DNA of 49,066 nt, taken from IMG/VR virus record IMGVR_UViG_3300025151_000057, positions 1 to 49,066 of that record. One strand, 5' to 3'. The notes beneath the pieces were generated by a model. That model was not told the DNA's origin. It did not search any database and saw only the letters and a list, made by a program, of their open reading frames with translations. Origin of the DNA: a virus. A program made the translations under genes and the position numbers. Shown one piece after another: positions 42,817-48,967 of the stretch; within the stretch, counting starts at the first letter, position 1, and each line of letters begins with the position of its first letter.

Positions 42817-43347
42817 ATGCCATACATTGAAGAAGCAGGAACATTTCGTGGTGAGATCGTAGCCTACGGAGCCGAGGAAAAGGATTCTGGAAGTGTTGCT
42901 GTTAAGATTGAAGTTTTAATTAGCGATCACTTTGCCAATGGAGTTTGGAACGATTGGTCTGAACACAACATGATTGCAACTGGCCGAGTCTGGCTGATTG
43001 GCAAGAACGGCAAGATTATTAAGCGAAATGCTGAAGCACTTATGAACTATGCTGCGTGGGACGGCACTTTTAAGTCAATTACTGATGGAAACTGGGAGCC
43101 AGACAAGGTTGGAATTACTGTAAAAGGTGAGGAATACCCCGAAGGATCTGGTAAAATTTTCTACAGGATCGAATGGATTAATCCCTTTGAAAAGAAAAGT
43201 CACGCTGGCAATGGAAACTTTAGCACTGAGAAAAGCAATGCCCTGGATTCCAAGTACGGAAGCCAGCTGCGTGGCCTTGCTTCGGTTGCTAAGCCTAAGC
43301 AAGCTCCAAAGCCAAGTGTAGCAACCGATCCTGACATTCCATTTTAA
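42817..43347 (+). CDS. Single-stranded DNA-binding-like protein
   Basis: A 176-residue protein with an OB-fold-like beta sequence (GTFRGEIVAYGAEEKDSG, then VAVKIEVLISDHF) and an acidic tip ending DPDIPF, the hallmark of SSB proteins that recruit partners through the C-terminus. It resembles the DUF669-type phage SSBs in size. It would coat single strands made by the nuclease for the Sak4-like ATPase. ATG 42817 is preferred over the GTG at 42814 because spacing from AAGGA is better. Confidence 0.8.
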   Translation: MPYIEEAGTFRGEIVAYGAEEKDSGSVAVKIEVLISDHFANGVWNDWSEHNMIATGRVWLIGKNGKIIKRNAEALMNYAAWDGTFKSITDGNWEPDKVGITVKGEEYPEGSGKIFYRIEWINPFEKKSHAGNGNFSTEKSNALDSKYGSQLRGLASVAKPKQAPKPSVATDPDIPF

Positions 43348-43359
43348 AGGAGAGTAGCA

Positions 43360-43584
43360 ATGCCAAGACCAGAATTAACTGGGCCAATCTCAGAGAAGGA
43401 AGCGCAGGAGCTTCGAGAATTTATCTTCATGAGACGGAGGATTGAAGAGCTTGAATCGCAATTGCTCAGAAGCCGACAAATGGCAGATATGTACTGGAAG
43501 ATGTACGAAGAGCTGATGCTGAAAACGCGATCGGAGCGACCTCTTTCGGCTGGTGAGCTAACCCTCGCGGAGGGTCCTCTATGA
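43360..43584 (+). CDS. Small helical protein
   Basis: A 74-residue Arg/Glu-rich helical protein (ELREFIFMRRRIEELESQLL) with a likely short coiled coil. The ATG follows AAAGGAGAGTAGCA, and the stop overlaps the next ATG in ATGA. Function unknown. Confidence 0.7.
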   Translation: MPRPELTGPISEKEAQELREFIFMRRRIEELESQLLRSRQMADMYWKMYEELMLKTRSERPLSAGELTLAEGPL

Positions 43585-44009
43585 AACGCGAAATTGCTCC
43601 CGAGGATGTTGAGCTTGTTTTTAGTTTTCATCATAAGCATCACCCACGGGAAAAGCTAAATGCTGAAAAACGAAAGTTGATTCGCCAACGGTTGAAGGAA
43701 GGTTACACGATTGCAGACTTGCGAAAAGCAATTATTGGAATCCACAACACGCCCCACAATCTTGGTCACAACGAAAGAAGAACAAAGTACCTTGGTTTGC
43801 ACGTTTCGCTCAGACATGAAAACGTAGATCGTTTTATTGAAACGGGAGAACAAGTCATTGAACGTAAAGAAAAATTAAAACGGAAAAGGAGAAATAAGAA
43901 CGCGAAAAGCTCGCTACCGATTGCGGAAAAACAAGAGATGTCCCAAGAAGAGCGAGACAAAGAAGCAGCTGAGTTTAGGGCTATGGTGAGAAAGGAGTTG
44001 CAGAAGTGA
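43581..44009 (+). CDS. Replication-associated protein with Phg_2220_C-type domain
   Basis: A 142-residue protein. Its first 90 residues match, from memory, the conserved C-terminal domain found in phage replication-initiation proteins: a helix VELVFSFHHKHH, the central KRKLIRQRLKEGYTIADLRK and a terminal RTKYLGLHVSLRHENVDRF. Here that domain stands alone rather than at the end of a larger protein. The last 50 residues are basic. It probably helps load host replication proteins on phage DNA. ATGA and GTGA overlaps join it to both neighbours. Confidence 0.75.
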   Translation: MKREIAPEDVELVFSFHHKHHPREKLNAEKRKLIRQRLKEGYTIADLRKAIIGIHNTPHNLGHNERRTKYLGLHVSLRHENVDRFIETGEQVIERKEKLKRKRRNKNAKSSLPIAEKQEMSQEERDKEAAEFRAMVRKELQK

Positions 44010-44260
44010 TTCCACCACAGCCAAACACCGACAAATGGGGCAGGCGAGGGTCGCGGATCAAAGATAGCAATCTTGTTCGCGACTTTTGCCGCATTTGTGC
44101 TGAACCCATCAGGGTTACGGATATTGGATTCGGGTCAAGCTCTCCAGCTTGCAATCGTTGTTCAGACGAAGATCGCATGCGACCGTGGAGCCAGGGCAGC
44201 TGGAATAAGTTTGTTTATTTAACAGACAAAGAGTACCACGGAGATTTCTACTACGGATGA
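44006..44260 (+). CDS. Small zinc-ribbon protein
   Basis: An 84-residue protein, GTG start inside the previous stop (GTGA). It has CRIC at about residues 29-32 and CNRC near 50, a four-cysteine zinc ribbon. Basic N-terminus (GRRGSRIKDSN). Likely nucleic acid binding; its stop overlaps the following nuclease-like gene in ATGA. Confidence 0.75.
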   Translation: MIPPQPNTDKWGRRGSRIKDSNLVRDFCRICAEPIRVTDIGFGSSSPACNRCSDEDRMRPWSQGSWNKFVYLTDKEYHGDFYYG

Positions 44261-44613
44261 CTCCAACGCAACGCACACTTAAACGATTTAGAGCAGCTGG
44301 CTATCATTGCGAGGTCGTTGAACGCTGGTGTCAATTCTCTAAGAGGCGAAAAGATCTGTTTGGGTTCATTGACATTCTGTGCATCAAGCAAGGCCGGATC
44401 GTTGGAGTTCAGGCTACCAGCGGCGGCAATGTGCCAGCTCGTATTAAAAAGATCGAAAGCGAGCCAAACGCTCAAAAGTTTCTGGATGCCGGTGGTGTTA
44501 TCTTAGTAGTTGGCTGGCGACCACTAGTTGCAAAAAAAAAGGACGGCACAAAAGCGCGCCGTCCTCGTTGGGCTTGTCGGGTTAAGCGGGTTCGATCAAT
44601 CCCTCACGTTTAA
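44257..44613 (+). CDS. Resolvase-like PD-(D/E)XK fold protein, altered active site
   Basis: A 118-residue protein of Holliday-resolvase size. It has a helix, a strand with an acidic residue (FGFIDIL) and a strand RIVGVQATS, matching a PD-(D/E)XK fold, but the usual ExK is replaced by Gln-Ala-Thr. It may use a variant site or be inactive. The last 30 residues are basic. A leftward terminator is encoded within its 3' end (44532-44564). It is the last rightward gene and converges with the leftward array, overlapping the next gene by 32 bases. Confidence 0.6.
   Translation: MTPTQRTLKRFRAAGYHCEVVERWCQFSKRRKDLFGFIDILCIKQGRIVGVQATSGGNVPARIKKIESEPNAQKFLDAGGVILVVGWRPLVAKKKDGTKARRPRWACRVKRVRSIPHV
44532..44564 (-). 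terminator. Intrinsic terminator of the leftward unit, inside a + strand gene
   Basis: On the minus strand, the stem GGACGGC/GCCGTCC (44541-44547 and 44558-44564) is followed by nine T residues (A-run 44532-44540 on +). It lies 17 bases after the stop of the leftward gene at 44582. The same bases code for KKKDGTKARRP in the + strand gene, so one sequence serves both. Confidence 0.9.
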
Positions 44614-44833
44614 GTATTCGCTGGATCTGTTGAGGATGCCAGTTAGTTCCCTTACGTGTGGGGATCTTTTCGCCGTTCAGCCAACGAGCAATTGCGTTGT
44701 AACTATCGCCAGCTTTGTATCTCTCCCGTATGGTGTCGATCGTAGCGATCTCTTCGTAGTCCTTCACAGATTTTAATCTGTTTTCAGGGTCAGGCTTAAG
44801 GCCGTAGGGCCGGTCATTTGTTGTCTTAGGCAT
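44582..44833 (-). CDS. Small protein with recombinase-type DNA-binding segment
   Basis: An 83-residue protein. The segment AIARWLNGEKIPTRKGTNW followed by QIQRILKREG is the helix-turn-helix-like pattern of the 'recombinase' domain of large serine recombinases, but no catalytic serine domain exists here, so this is a stand-alone DNA-binding protein. The start is the ATG at 44833 after AAGGAAAATAGCA. It overlaps the preceding leftward gene by eight bases and is followed by the unit's terminator. A regulator is the simplest reading. Confidence 0.8.
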   Translation of the reverse strand: MPKTTNDRPYGLKPDPENRLKSVKDYEEIATIDTIRERYKAGDSYNAIARWLNGEKIPTRKGTNWHPQQIQRILKREGLIEPA

Positions 44834-45074
44834 TGCTATTTTCCTTGTTAAATATTTGATTGTAAATTGATTCCAGCCGCTTTCCAAAGCGAACGAATGC
44901 ATCAATCCGCTCATCTCCAGACAGCGGCAGGCCGTCAGAGTTTATTAACTCGGCGGCATACCACTTTCCGTCAATTGCAAGCGGGAGCATAGCCATGAGC
45001 TGCTTGGCCTCGGCTTCAGTGTCAACACTAAACGCTGGCAAAAATCCATCGGGACACACGGTCCCGTATCGCAC
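44826..45074 (-). CDS. Hypothetical protein
   Basis: An 82-residue protein, unrecognised (FSVDTEAEAKQLMAMLPLAI, then KWYAAELINSD). The start is uncertain: GTG at 45074 has no good ribosome site, but an in-frame TGA lies four codons upstream and no better codon precedes. Its end overlaps the next gene by eight bases. It may be coupled to the 21-codon frame just upstream. Confidence 0.6.
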   Translation of the reverse strand: MRYGTVCPDGFLPAFSVDTEAEAKQLMAMLPLAIDGKWYAAELINSDGLPLSGDERIDAFVRFGKRLESIYNQIFNKENSNA

Positions 45075-45083
45075 CTCAACCGC

Positions 45084-45149
45084 TCAGTAAATCTTCCATT
45101 TGCGATCAGTGTTGGGCAAGTCGCTAAAATTGTAATGTCGCTTTACCAT
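45084..45149 (-). CDS. Very small ORF (21 codons)
   Basis: ATG at 45149, stop at 45084, coding for MVKRHYNFSDLPNTDRKWKIY. AAAGGGG lies eight bases upstream, and the ATG overlaps the preceding gene's stop. It fills the gap exactly between two genes, with nine bases to the GTG of the next. It may be a peptide or a translational link that re-initiates ribosomes. Support is spacing and ribosome site only. Confidence 0.4.
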   Translation of the reverse strand: MVKRHYNFSDLPNTDRKWKIY

Positions 45150-45535
45150 CCTTGTTTCCCCTTTATTCTATTGCATGGCTTTCCAAGATCAGGCAGCACA
45201 GTGTTCTCGATCCAGTTGAATAGGCTTTTGCTAAGGTCGCTTAGGTCACCGTCGATCACTCGCTGTTCCATGTTTAGGCTCTGCCCAACGAAGTATGAGT
45301 GGCAATTGTCATAGCTTCTGTTCGGTCGGTGATCCCAAACCTTGGTAAAGAAAAACCAGCTGCAATCTTCGTAAGTGCCATAGCCTGGCCCGACCTGGCC
45401 GACACAGCCGAAGCTGATTCCTACTTCCGGATAATAGTGATTGAGCCAATCACGCAAAACGTAATAAGACTTGGTTTCGCGTTGATCGCTGTGATCCTCA
45501 ATTCTTACCATCGTAGTGTTATTTAGTAATTTCAT
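45143..45535 (-). CDS. Hypothetical protein rich in aromatics and cysteine
   Basis: A 130-residue protein with no recognised family (SYYVLRDWLNHYYPEVGISF, later YEDCSWFFFTKVWDH). I use ATG 45535, seven bases after AAGGAGATTGAAT, rather than the TTG at 45541 that abuts the ribosome site. Ends overlapping the 21-codon frame. Probably one of the accessory early genes. Confidence 0.75.
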   Translation of the reverse strand: MKLLNNTTMVRIEDHSDQRETKSYYVLRDWLNHYYPEVGISFGCVGQVGPGYGTYEDCSWFFFTKVWDHRPNRSYDNCHSYFVGQSLNMEQRVIDGDLSDLSKSLFNWIENTVLPDLGKPCNRIKGKQGW

Positions 45536-45644
45536 ATTCAATCTCCTTGTTTGGGTTAAGTTCGTATTTAGCTAGGCCGCACACCGCCGCAGTGAACGCT
45601 GCGAGCATGGTGACGACCACAAATATTTTTATTAGAGTTTTCAC
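45519..45644 (-). CDS. Small membrane peptide candidate
   Basis: A 41-residue frame from GTG 45644 to the stop at 45519. The first 25 residues (KTLIKIFVVVTMLAAFTAAV) form a single membrane or signal segment followed by a polar tail. It begins 15 bases after the previous stop and overlaps the next ATG by 17 bases, which supports it, but a ribosome site is not visible. A holin-like or membrane accessory role is possible. Confidence 0.45.
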   Translation of the reverse strand: MKTLIKIFVVVTMLAAFTAAVCGLAKYELNPNKEIEYEITK

Positions 45645-45659
45645 GTTAGTGTTAATCCG

Positions 45660-45854
45660 TTAGTTGTTGTGATTTGCGGGGCCGTCGGAATATGTTTCCA
45701 CTTGCTCGACCCCGCTATGGTCCGTCCAAAATAAAAGAGCCGAGACAATGTCCTGGTCAATCACGTATGCTCGACACCACTTGCGTTGGTTGTCCACGGA
45801 TCCGTGGTGCGTTAAATCGTGTTGGTCGCCGTTGAGCATTTGCAAACGGATCAT
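45660..45854 (-). CDS. Hypothetical protein
   Basis: A 64-residue protein, unrecognised (MIRLQMLNGDQHDLTHHGS at the start, many His, Asn and Asp). The ATG at 45854 overlaps the previous stop in ATGA, the reason for choosing it over a GTG further upstream. Function unknown. Confidence 0.65.
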   Translation of the reverse strand: MIRLQMLNGDQHDLTHHGSVDNQRKWCRAYVIDQDIVSALLFWTDHSGVEQVETYSDGPANHNN

Positions 45855-46273
45855 AAGGCCCACACTGCGCACAGATCGTCTTTCGACACCGTCACCTCAT
45901 CATTGCCAATTCGCAGATCAAAACCAAATGCTATGTCGCACACTGCATCCTGAAGATCGCTGTAAAGATCGGAGTCGCGGATCAACATCTCGACCGGCCC
46001 TGACTCAACTTTTTGCACACCATTGCAAAAATACCGAACGCGGTACACATACCCCTCGTTGCAGATTCTTCCTTCAATTTCGCATTCCCAAAACACTTTA
46101 AGCGACACAACGCATCGCGGGTTGGTCCTGGCTTGCTCGGCAGCTGCGAATAGAGGTTCGGCTGCTTTTTGGATGTTCTTGGCAATTTCGCCCAAAGAAT
46201 CGTGTTCAACAAAATAATTGATTAAGCTGTGCAGCGTGCTTTCGTTTTGCAGATCGGTTTCGTTTAATTTCAT
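45851..46273 (-). CDS. Hypothetical protein (cassette gene)
   Basis: A 140-residue protein, mixed alpha/beta, no recognised domain (EIAKNIQKAAEPLFAAAEQAR; ends with DLCAVWAL). ATG 46273 is preceded by TTTTGGAGCGAATT; the same octamer GGAGCGAA precedes four other genes of this array. A terminator-like hairpin sits just upstream of the leader. It ends in ATGA with the next gene. Confidence 0.75.
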   Translation of the reverse strand: MKLNETDLQNESTLHSLINYFVEHDSLGEIAKNIQKAAEPLFAAAEQARTNPRCVVSLKVFWECEIEGRICNEGYVYRVRYFCNGVQKVESGPVEMLIRDSDLYSDLQDAVCDIAFGFDLRIGNDEVTVSKDDLCAVWAL

Positions 46274-46283
46274 AATTCGCTCC

Positions 46284-46314
46284 AAAAAAAAGGCCGGACA
46301 CAAACCCGTCCGGC
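46284..46314 (-). terminator. Hairpin and T-run directly before a ribosome site
   Basis: On the minus strand GCCGGAC/GTCCGGC (46293-46299 and 46308-46314) is followed by eight T residues, and GGAGCG begins immediately after. The layout is a full intrinsic terminator sited between two genes that are otherwise in one unit, with the next gene's leader touching the T-run. Confidence 0.85.
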
Positions 46315-46331
46315 ATGGGTAAGAATTTTAG

Positions 46332-46673
46332 TTAGTACATAATCGACAGGTTTGTAAATAGGTCCGGAACAAACGGCGTGTTCGGATCTTTGCAAACGAC
46401 CTCGTACAGATCCCGCTTAATCGACTTGGTTTGTCCGTTGTAAACTGGAAAGTTCATCACGTCGTAGATCTTGCCGTCCAGCTGGACATAGCAATAGCTC
46501 AAGTCGAATACGGTCCAGCCCTGAACGTAATCAGCGAGATAGCGTAGTCGCACGATCCGGCCCTTACGACCGGCCCGTAGTGCATCCAGAAAATCATCCC
46601 AGTGCAGCCGCTCATCCTCAAGATTGTCAGTGTCGAAGGTTGTACCCCAGTCGTGGAATATCTGTGTTGTCAT
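46332..46673 (-). CDS. Hypothetical protein (cassette gene)
   Basis: A 113-residue protein, acidic and aromatic-rich, unrecognised (TTQIFHDWGTTFDTDNLEDE near the start, ends LSIMY). ATG 46673 follows TTTGGAGCGAACA; an upstream ATG 12 bases earlier overlaps the ribosome site and is rejected. Followed by the 46284-46314 hairpin. Confidence 0.75.
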   Translation of the reverse strand: MTTQIFHDWGTTFDTDNLEDERLHWDDFLDALRAGRKGRIVRLRYLADYVQGWTVFDLSYCYVQLDGKIYDVMNFPVYNGQTKSIKRDLYEVVCKDPNTPFVPDLFTNLSIMY

Positions 46674-46686
46674 TGTTCGCTCCAAA

Positions 46687-46725
46687 GTAAAAAAACAAAG
46701 AATGCCGGTCGGACCGTATCCGGCA
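46687..46725 (-). terminator. Hairpin and T-run before a cassette gene
   Basis: On the minus strand TGCCGG/CCGGCA (46703-46708 and 46720-46725) with an 11-base loop is followed by T-rich ATTCTTTGTTTTTTT. The next ribosome site GGAGCG follows within a few bases. Same arrangement as at 46284-46314 with a different loop. Confidence 0.7.
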
Positions 46726-46741
46726 GTAGGTCATGAGTGGA

Positions 46742-47014
46742 TCAATCCCACATGGCTTGGCCCGTGAGGACCAGGGCGGGGCCAAATATATGCTGGCCCG
46801 TCATGAGTGAGGCTGTTTCATTGTATCCCAGCTCCAACAGGATCCCCTCCTCGTTTACCAGCATTTGCATTGGCTGATCTTCAATCAACTCCGGCAGCAA
46901 CTCAACAAACTGGACAAGCCCACCGACGATCGCTTGCGCCTCTTCTAGCGTGGGCCGTTTATCTGTCATTTTGGTGATCTGCGTGAAATTGTGGTTAGTT
47001 ACTTGATAATTCAT
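46742..47014 (-). CDS. Hypothetical acidic protein (cassette gene)
   Basis: A 90-residue protein, acidic, helical in its middle (TLEEAQAIVGGLVQFVELLP). ATG 47014 follows ATTTGGAGCGAATT. It resembles small phage proteins that bind host factors in size and charge but no family is recognised. The stop is followed by the 46687-46725 hairpin. Confidence 0.75.
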   Translation of the reverse strand: MNYQVTNHNFTQITKMTDKRPTLEEAQAIVGGLVQFVELLPELIEDQPMQMLVNEEGILLELGYNETASLMTGQHIFGPALVLTGQAMWD

Positions 47015-47040
47015 AATTCGCTCCAAATAGGTAAAAAGTG

Positions 47041-47073
47041 AAAAAAAGGCCCCGCGCCCGATAGGCTCAGGGC
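47041..47073 (-). terminator. GC-rich hairpin with T-run before a cassette gene
   Basis: On the minus strand GGCCC (47069-47073) pairs with GGGCC within GGGGCC (47047-47052), with further inner pairing GCC/GGC, and is followed by a run of T residues. A second T-rich stretch and then TTTGGAGCGAATT lead to the ATG at 47014. It is the third of four such junctions. Confidence 0.7.
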
Positions 47074-47096
47074 CATGAGATTGGGTTCAAACCGTA

Positions 47097-47660
47097 TTAT
47101 GCATCACTCGGGACCATGTGCAGATCCCAACACGGACCGCAGATGCCGGTTTGCAGCTTCTCGCGATCGGTTACAGATAAATACGGCATAGCTTCCTGAA
47201 TTACTAGACCGTTGCGCCAGCGATCGTAATCTTCTCTGATCGTATGCACCTCGTCTGATCGGCTGCACATGGGGCATTGAGTAGGTACGGTGTGGTCCAT
47301 TCTGGCCCGATCCTTAATCTCGCGCCTAGCGTCGGCCCATTGATACAGCTGGGACCACGTACCACCAACTTCGATCTTAAGCCTATTAACCATTTGCATT
47401 GCACCACGGACAACGTCCGGCGCAAATTCACTCGGGAAGCCGAGGATCACAGCTGTGATTTCGCAATCTTCTTCGTACCATTCGCGACACCATACGGTCG
47501 GCATGCCACGGGCCTCCAGATTGTTTTGCCGATCGTCGGACAGCTGGTAACCACCATGAGTGGCGGTGGTGTGTGCGGTCACTCCGTCGATCACTGGGTA
47601 GATCCCTTGTGAATGCCCCCACGGTGTGTCGATTGTTCGTTCGTTCGTTCGTTCGTTCAT
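47097..47660 (-). CDS. Zinc-ribbon protein with tetranucleotide repeat after the start codon
   Basis: A 187-residue protein. The C-terminal third has CPMC and, about 40 residues later, CGPC, a four-cysteine zinc ribbon. The start is ATG 47660 after AAGGAGCGAATTAG; the first nine codons are made of six copies of GAAC (47635-47658), coding for MNERTNERT. Slippage there would shift the frame. The middle contains aromatic and acidic residues with no known fold. One of the GGAGCGAA cassette genes. Confidence 0.75.
   Translation of the reverse strand: MNERTNERTIDTPWGHSQGIYPVIDGVTAHTTATHGGYQLSDDRQNNLEARGMPTVWCREWYEEDCEITAVILGFPSEFAPDVVRGAMQMVNRLKIEVGGTWSQLYQWADARREIKDRARMDHTVPTQCPMCSRSDEVHTIREDYDRWRNGLVIQEAMPYLSVTDREKLQTGICGPCWDLHMVPSDA
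47635..47658 (-). repeat. (GAAC)6 tetranucleotide repeat at the 5' end of a gene
   Basis: Six perfect tetranucleotide copies (GTTC on the + strand) lie directly after the start codon of the 47660 gene. Four-base units are a typical substrate for replication slippage; any gain or loss not divisible by three would put the gene out of frame, as in phase-variable bacterial genes. Confidence 0.9.
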
Positions 47661-47694
47661 CTAATTCGCTCCTTGTTAAAACAAAAACTACCAA

Positions 47695-47719
47695 GCCGGA
47701 CCACCGACCAGGGCCGGTG
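47695..47719 (-). terminator. Hairpin before a cassette gene
   Basis: CACCG (47702-47706) and CGGTG (47715-47719) pair, or alternatively CCGGaCC (47696-47702) with GGgCCGG (47711-47717) around one mismatch. On the minus strand a T-rich stretch (TTTTTGTTTT) and AAGGAGCGAATT follow. Weaker than the others but in the same position and order. Confidence 0.6.
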
Positions 47720-47748
47720 ATGCGGTTTGGTTCCTCCTGCTAAGTTAT

Positions 47749-48435
47749 TTACTTCGCCCCCTTCAAAGCTACGAACGCAATATTCTTTCCAGCGTCCGGA
47801 CAGCACAACCGGCAGCTGCTGCAAGTGACCGACGGTTTAGCCCCATTTGCTTTCTGGAGGTCATAGGGGCATAACGTTTCATTGCGGGCCTTACTTGCGG
47901 GGTCGTCGATCACACGGGCCGTGTTCCAACCGGCTTCCTGCATTGTCTTGGCTTGCTCGATTGTGTCGACGCTTGCCAGGATTCCAAAATTGTCGGGCCA
48001 GCTGTCCGGACCGAATCCAGCCGCGTCGAGCTGTGGCGCGGCGTGGGTGTAACTCCAACCGACCGTATATCGTTGGGCCGGCATGCTGTGCCACTCAATC
48101 ACATCGCGAGCGTGATCTCGATCGACAACCCGCCGACCGTCCGCAGTAGGCTTAAGCCAGTCCCCGCCAGTTAGGTGACGGATGAGCGGGACCCCGTTTG
48201 CTTTTCTCAACGCGGTTGCTGTGCTGTGGTCCCCGTGCTTCTCGATTAGGCTAGGGTGGAATCGCATCCGGCCCCGATGAGCGTAGCAAGTGGGATCGTC
48301 CGGCCCTGCATTGTGTGGAAGCAGTGCGCAAGATCCCGGGCAAGTGGTCCCGACCTTACGGGCCGTCGATGCCACGCATGGCCCGAGCTTAGAATTGCCA
48401 CCAGCGATGGTGACGAGTGTTTTAGGTTTGTTCAT
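47749..48435 (-). CDS. Phage Gp88-like cysteine-rich protein
   Basis: A 228-residue protein that reads like the phage Gp88/DUF7227 type: start GGNSKLGPCV, then TTCPGSC, CYAHRGRMRFHP, HLTGGDW and YTHA, and a C-terminal Cys cluster (CPYDLQ, TCSSCRLCCPD). The regular cysteines at both ends suggest a metal or iron-sulfur centre. Biochemical activity is not known. ATG 48435 follows CAGGAGCGAATACA, the conserved leader. It is one of the largest leftward genes and lies in the most GC-rich part of the window. Confidence 0.7.
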   Translation of the reverse strand: MNKPKTLVTIAGGNSKLGPCVASTARKVGTTCPGSCALLPHNAGPDDPTCYAHRGRMRFHPSLIEKHGDHSTATALRKANGVPLIRHLTGGDWLKPTADGRRVVDRDHARDVIEWHSMPAQRYTVGWSYTHAAPQLDAAGFGPDSWPDNFGILASVDTIEQAKTMQEAGWNTARVIDDPASKARNETLCPYDLQKANGAKPSVTCSSCRLCCPDAGKNIAFVALKGAK

Positions 48436-48457
48436 TGTATTCGCTCCTGTGAAGTAA

Positions 48458-48547
48458 TTACTTGCGACCCAAGCGGATTAGATCGCACACGATCACCACT
48501 CCGGCCCCGATAAGGGCCAGATAGGTGACGATTGAAAATATGCTCAT
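48458..48547 (-). CDS. Small single-pass membrane peptide (29 residues)
   Basis: ATG 48547, stop 48458, coding for a peptide beginning MSIFSIVTYLALIGAGVVIV and ending in a charged tail (RLGRK). The ATG overlaps the preceding stop in ATGA, a strong sign of real coupled translation. One membrane helix and a basic end make a membrane effector likely, for example an inhibitor, signal or holin-like peptide. Confidence 0.65.
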   Translation of the reverse strand: MSIFSIVTYLALIGAGVVIVCDLIRLGRK

Positions 48548-48756
48548 GCGATCACGTCCAATCGGTCGGCTTTGCCGATGATCTCGACGCGAAATCGGTC
48601 CGAAGCGTAAAGCATACGGGCCAGCCGGCTGTCGATGATGTCGAACAGCTGCAAACGCGTCGGGTAAGTGGCTCTGGTTTGGTCGATTGACTCGACTCGC
48701 CACCAACTCGGCTCTAGGTGGTGTCTGCGGATCTTGATCACGATTTGATCGCCCAT
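48544..48756 (-). CDS. First leftward gene, small basic protein
   Basis: A 70-residue basic protein (MGDQIVIKIRRHHLEPSWWR at the start), probably beta-rich, unrecognised. ATG 48756 follows CAGGGAGCTAAGACC. It is the first gene after the leftward promoter and overlaps the small membrane peptide, so both are among the earliest phage products. Early basic proteins of this size often bind host factors, but no motif shows it. Confidence 0.75.
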   Translation of the reverse strand: MGDQIVIKIRRHHLEPSWWRVESIDQTRATYPTRLQLFDIIDSRLARMLYASDRFRVEIIGKADRLDVIA

Positions 48757-48798
48757 GGTCTTAGCTCCCTGTAAGGTGTGATAGGTGTGAAGAAATAA

Positions 48799-48826
48799 AG
48801 TCTAGTGATTCACTCGACGCGGTCAA
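48799..48826 (-). promoter_or_regulatory. Sigma-70-type promoter for the leftward unit
   Basis: On the minus strand TTGACC (48826-48821, five of six -35 bases), a 16-base spacer and TAGACT (48804-48799, four of six -10 bases). An AT-rich stretch (TTATTTC) follows the -10 box, and the first ATG is 43 bases below it. Host polymerase could use it without a phage factor. Confidence 0.55.
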
Positions 48827-48839
48827 TGCCGCTGGTCCA

Positions 48840-48858
48840 GCAAAATCCCGATTTTTGC
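48840..48858 (-). promoter_or_regulatory. Inverted repeat, operator candidate
   Basis: GCAAAATC and GATTTTTGC form an imperfect palindrome of 19 bases just upstream of the leftward -35 box. The spacing suits an activator or repressor site. The small DNA-binding protein at 44582-44833 is an obvious but untested partner. Confidence 0.4.
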
Positions 48859-48967
48859 GGTTGTGATAGCAAGTGGACGGAGCGCGGGCCGGCTGCGGAT
48901 CTGGTGGGCCGGTCCGGTGGTGGGATAGCAGCAGCTGCTGACCTGTCCCGGCCACCGACCTCAATCC

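Larger units (their letters stand above)
48757..48967. other. Gene-free divergent region, left half
   Basis: No credible coding sequence. It contains the leftward promoter at 48799-48826, an inverted repeat at 48840-48858, GC-rich sequence from 48870 and runs into the repeat that closes the circle. Together with 1-474 it forms the single large intergenic region of the genome. Confidence 0.65.

Noticed and set aside
44582-44833. Integrase or serine recombinase, suggesting a temperate phage
   Set aside because: Only a small DNA-binding-like segment is present; there is no catalytic serine or tyrosine recombinase domain and no attachment site was recognised.
47847-48174. + strand frames opposite the Gp88-like gene
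   Set aside because: Arg/Pro-rich shadows typical of GC-rich antisense; they lack start signals.
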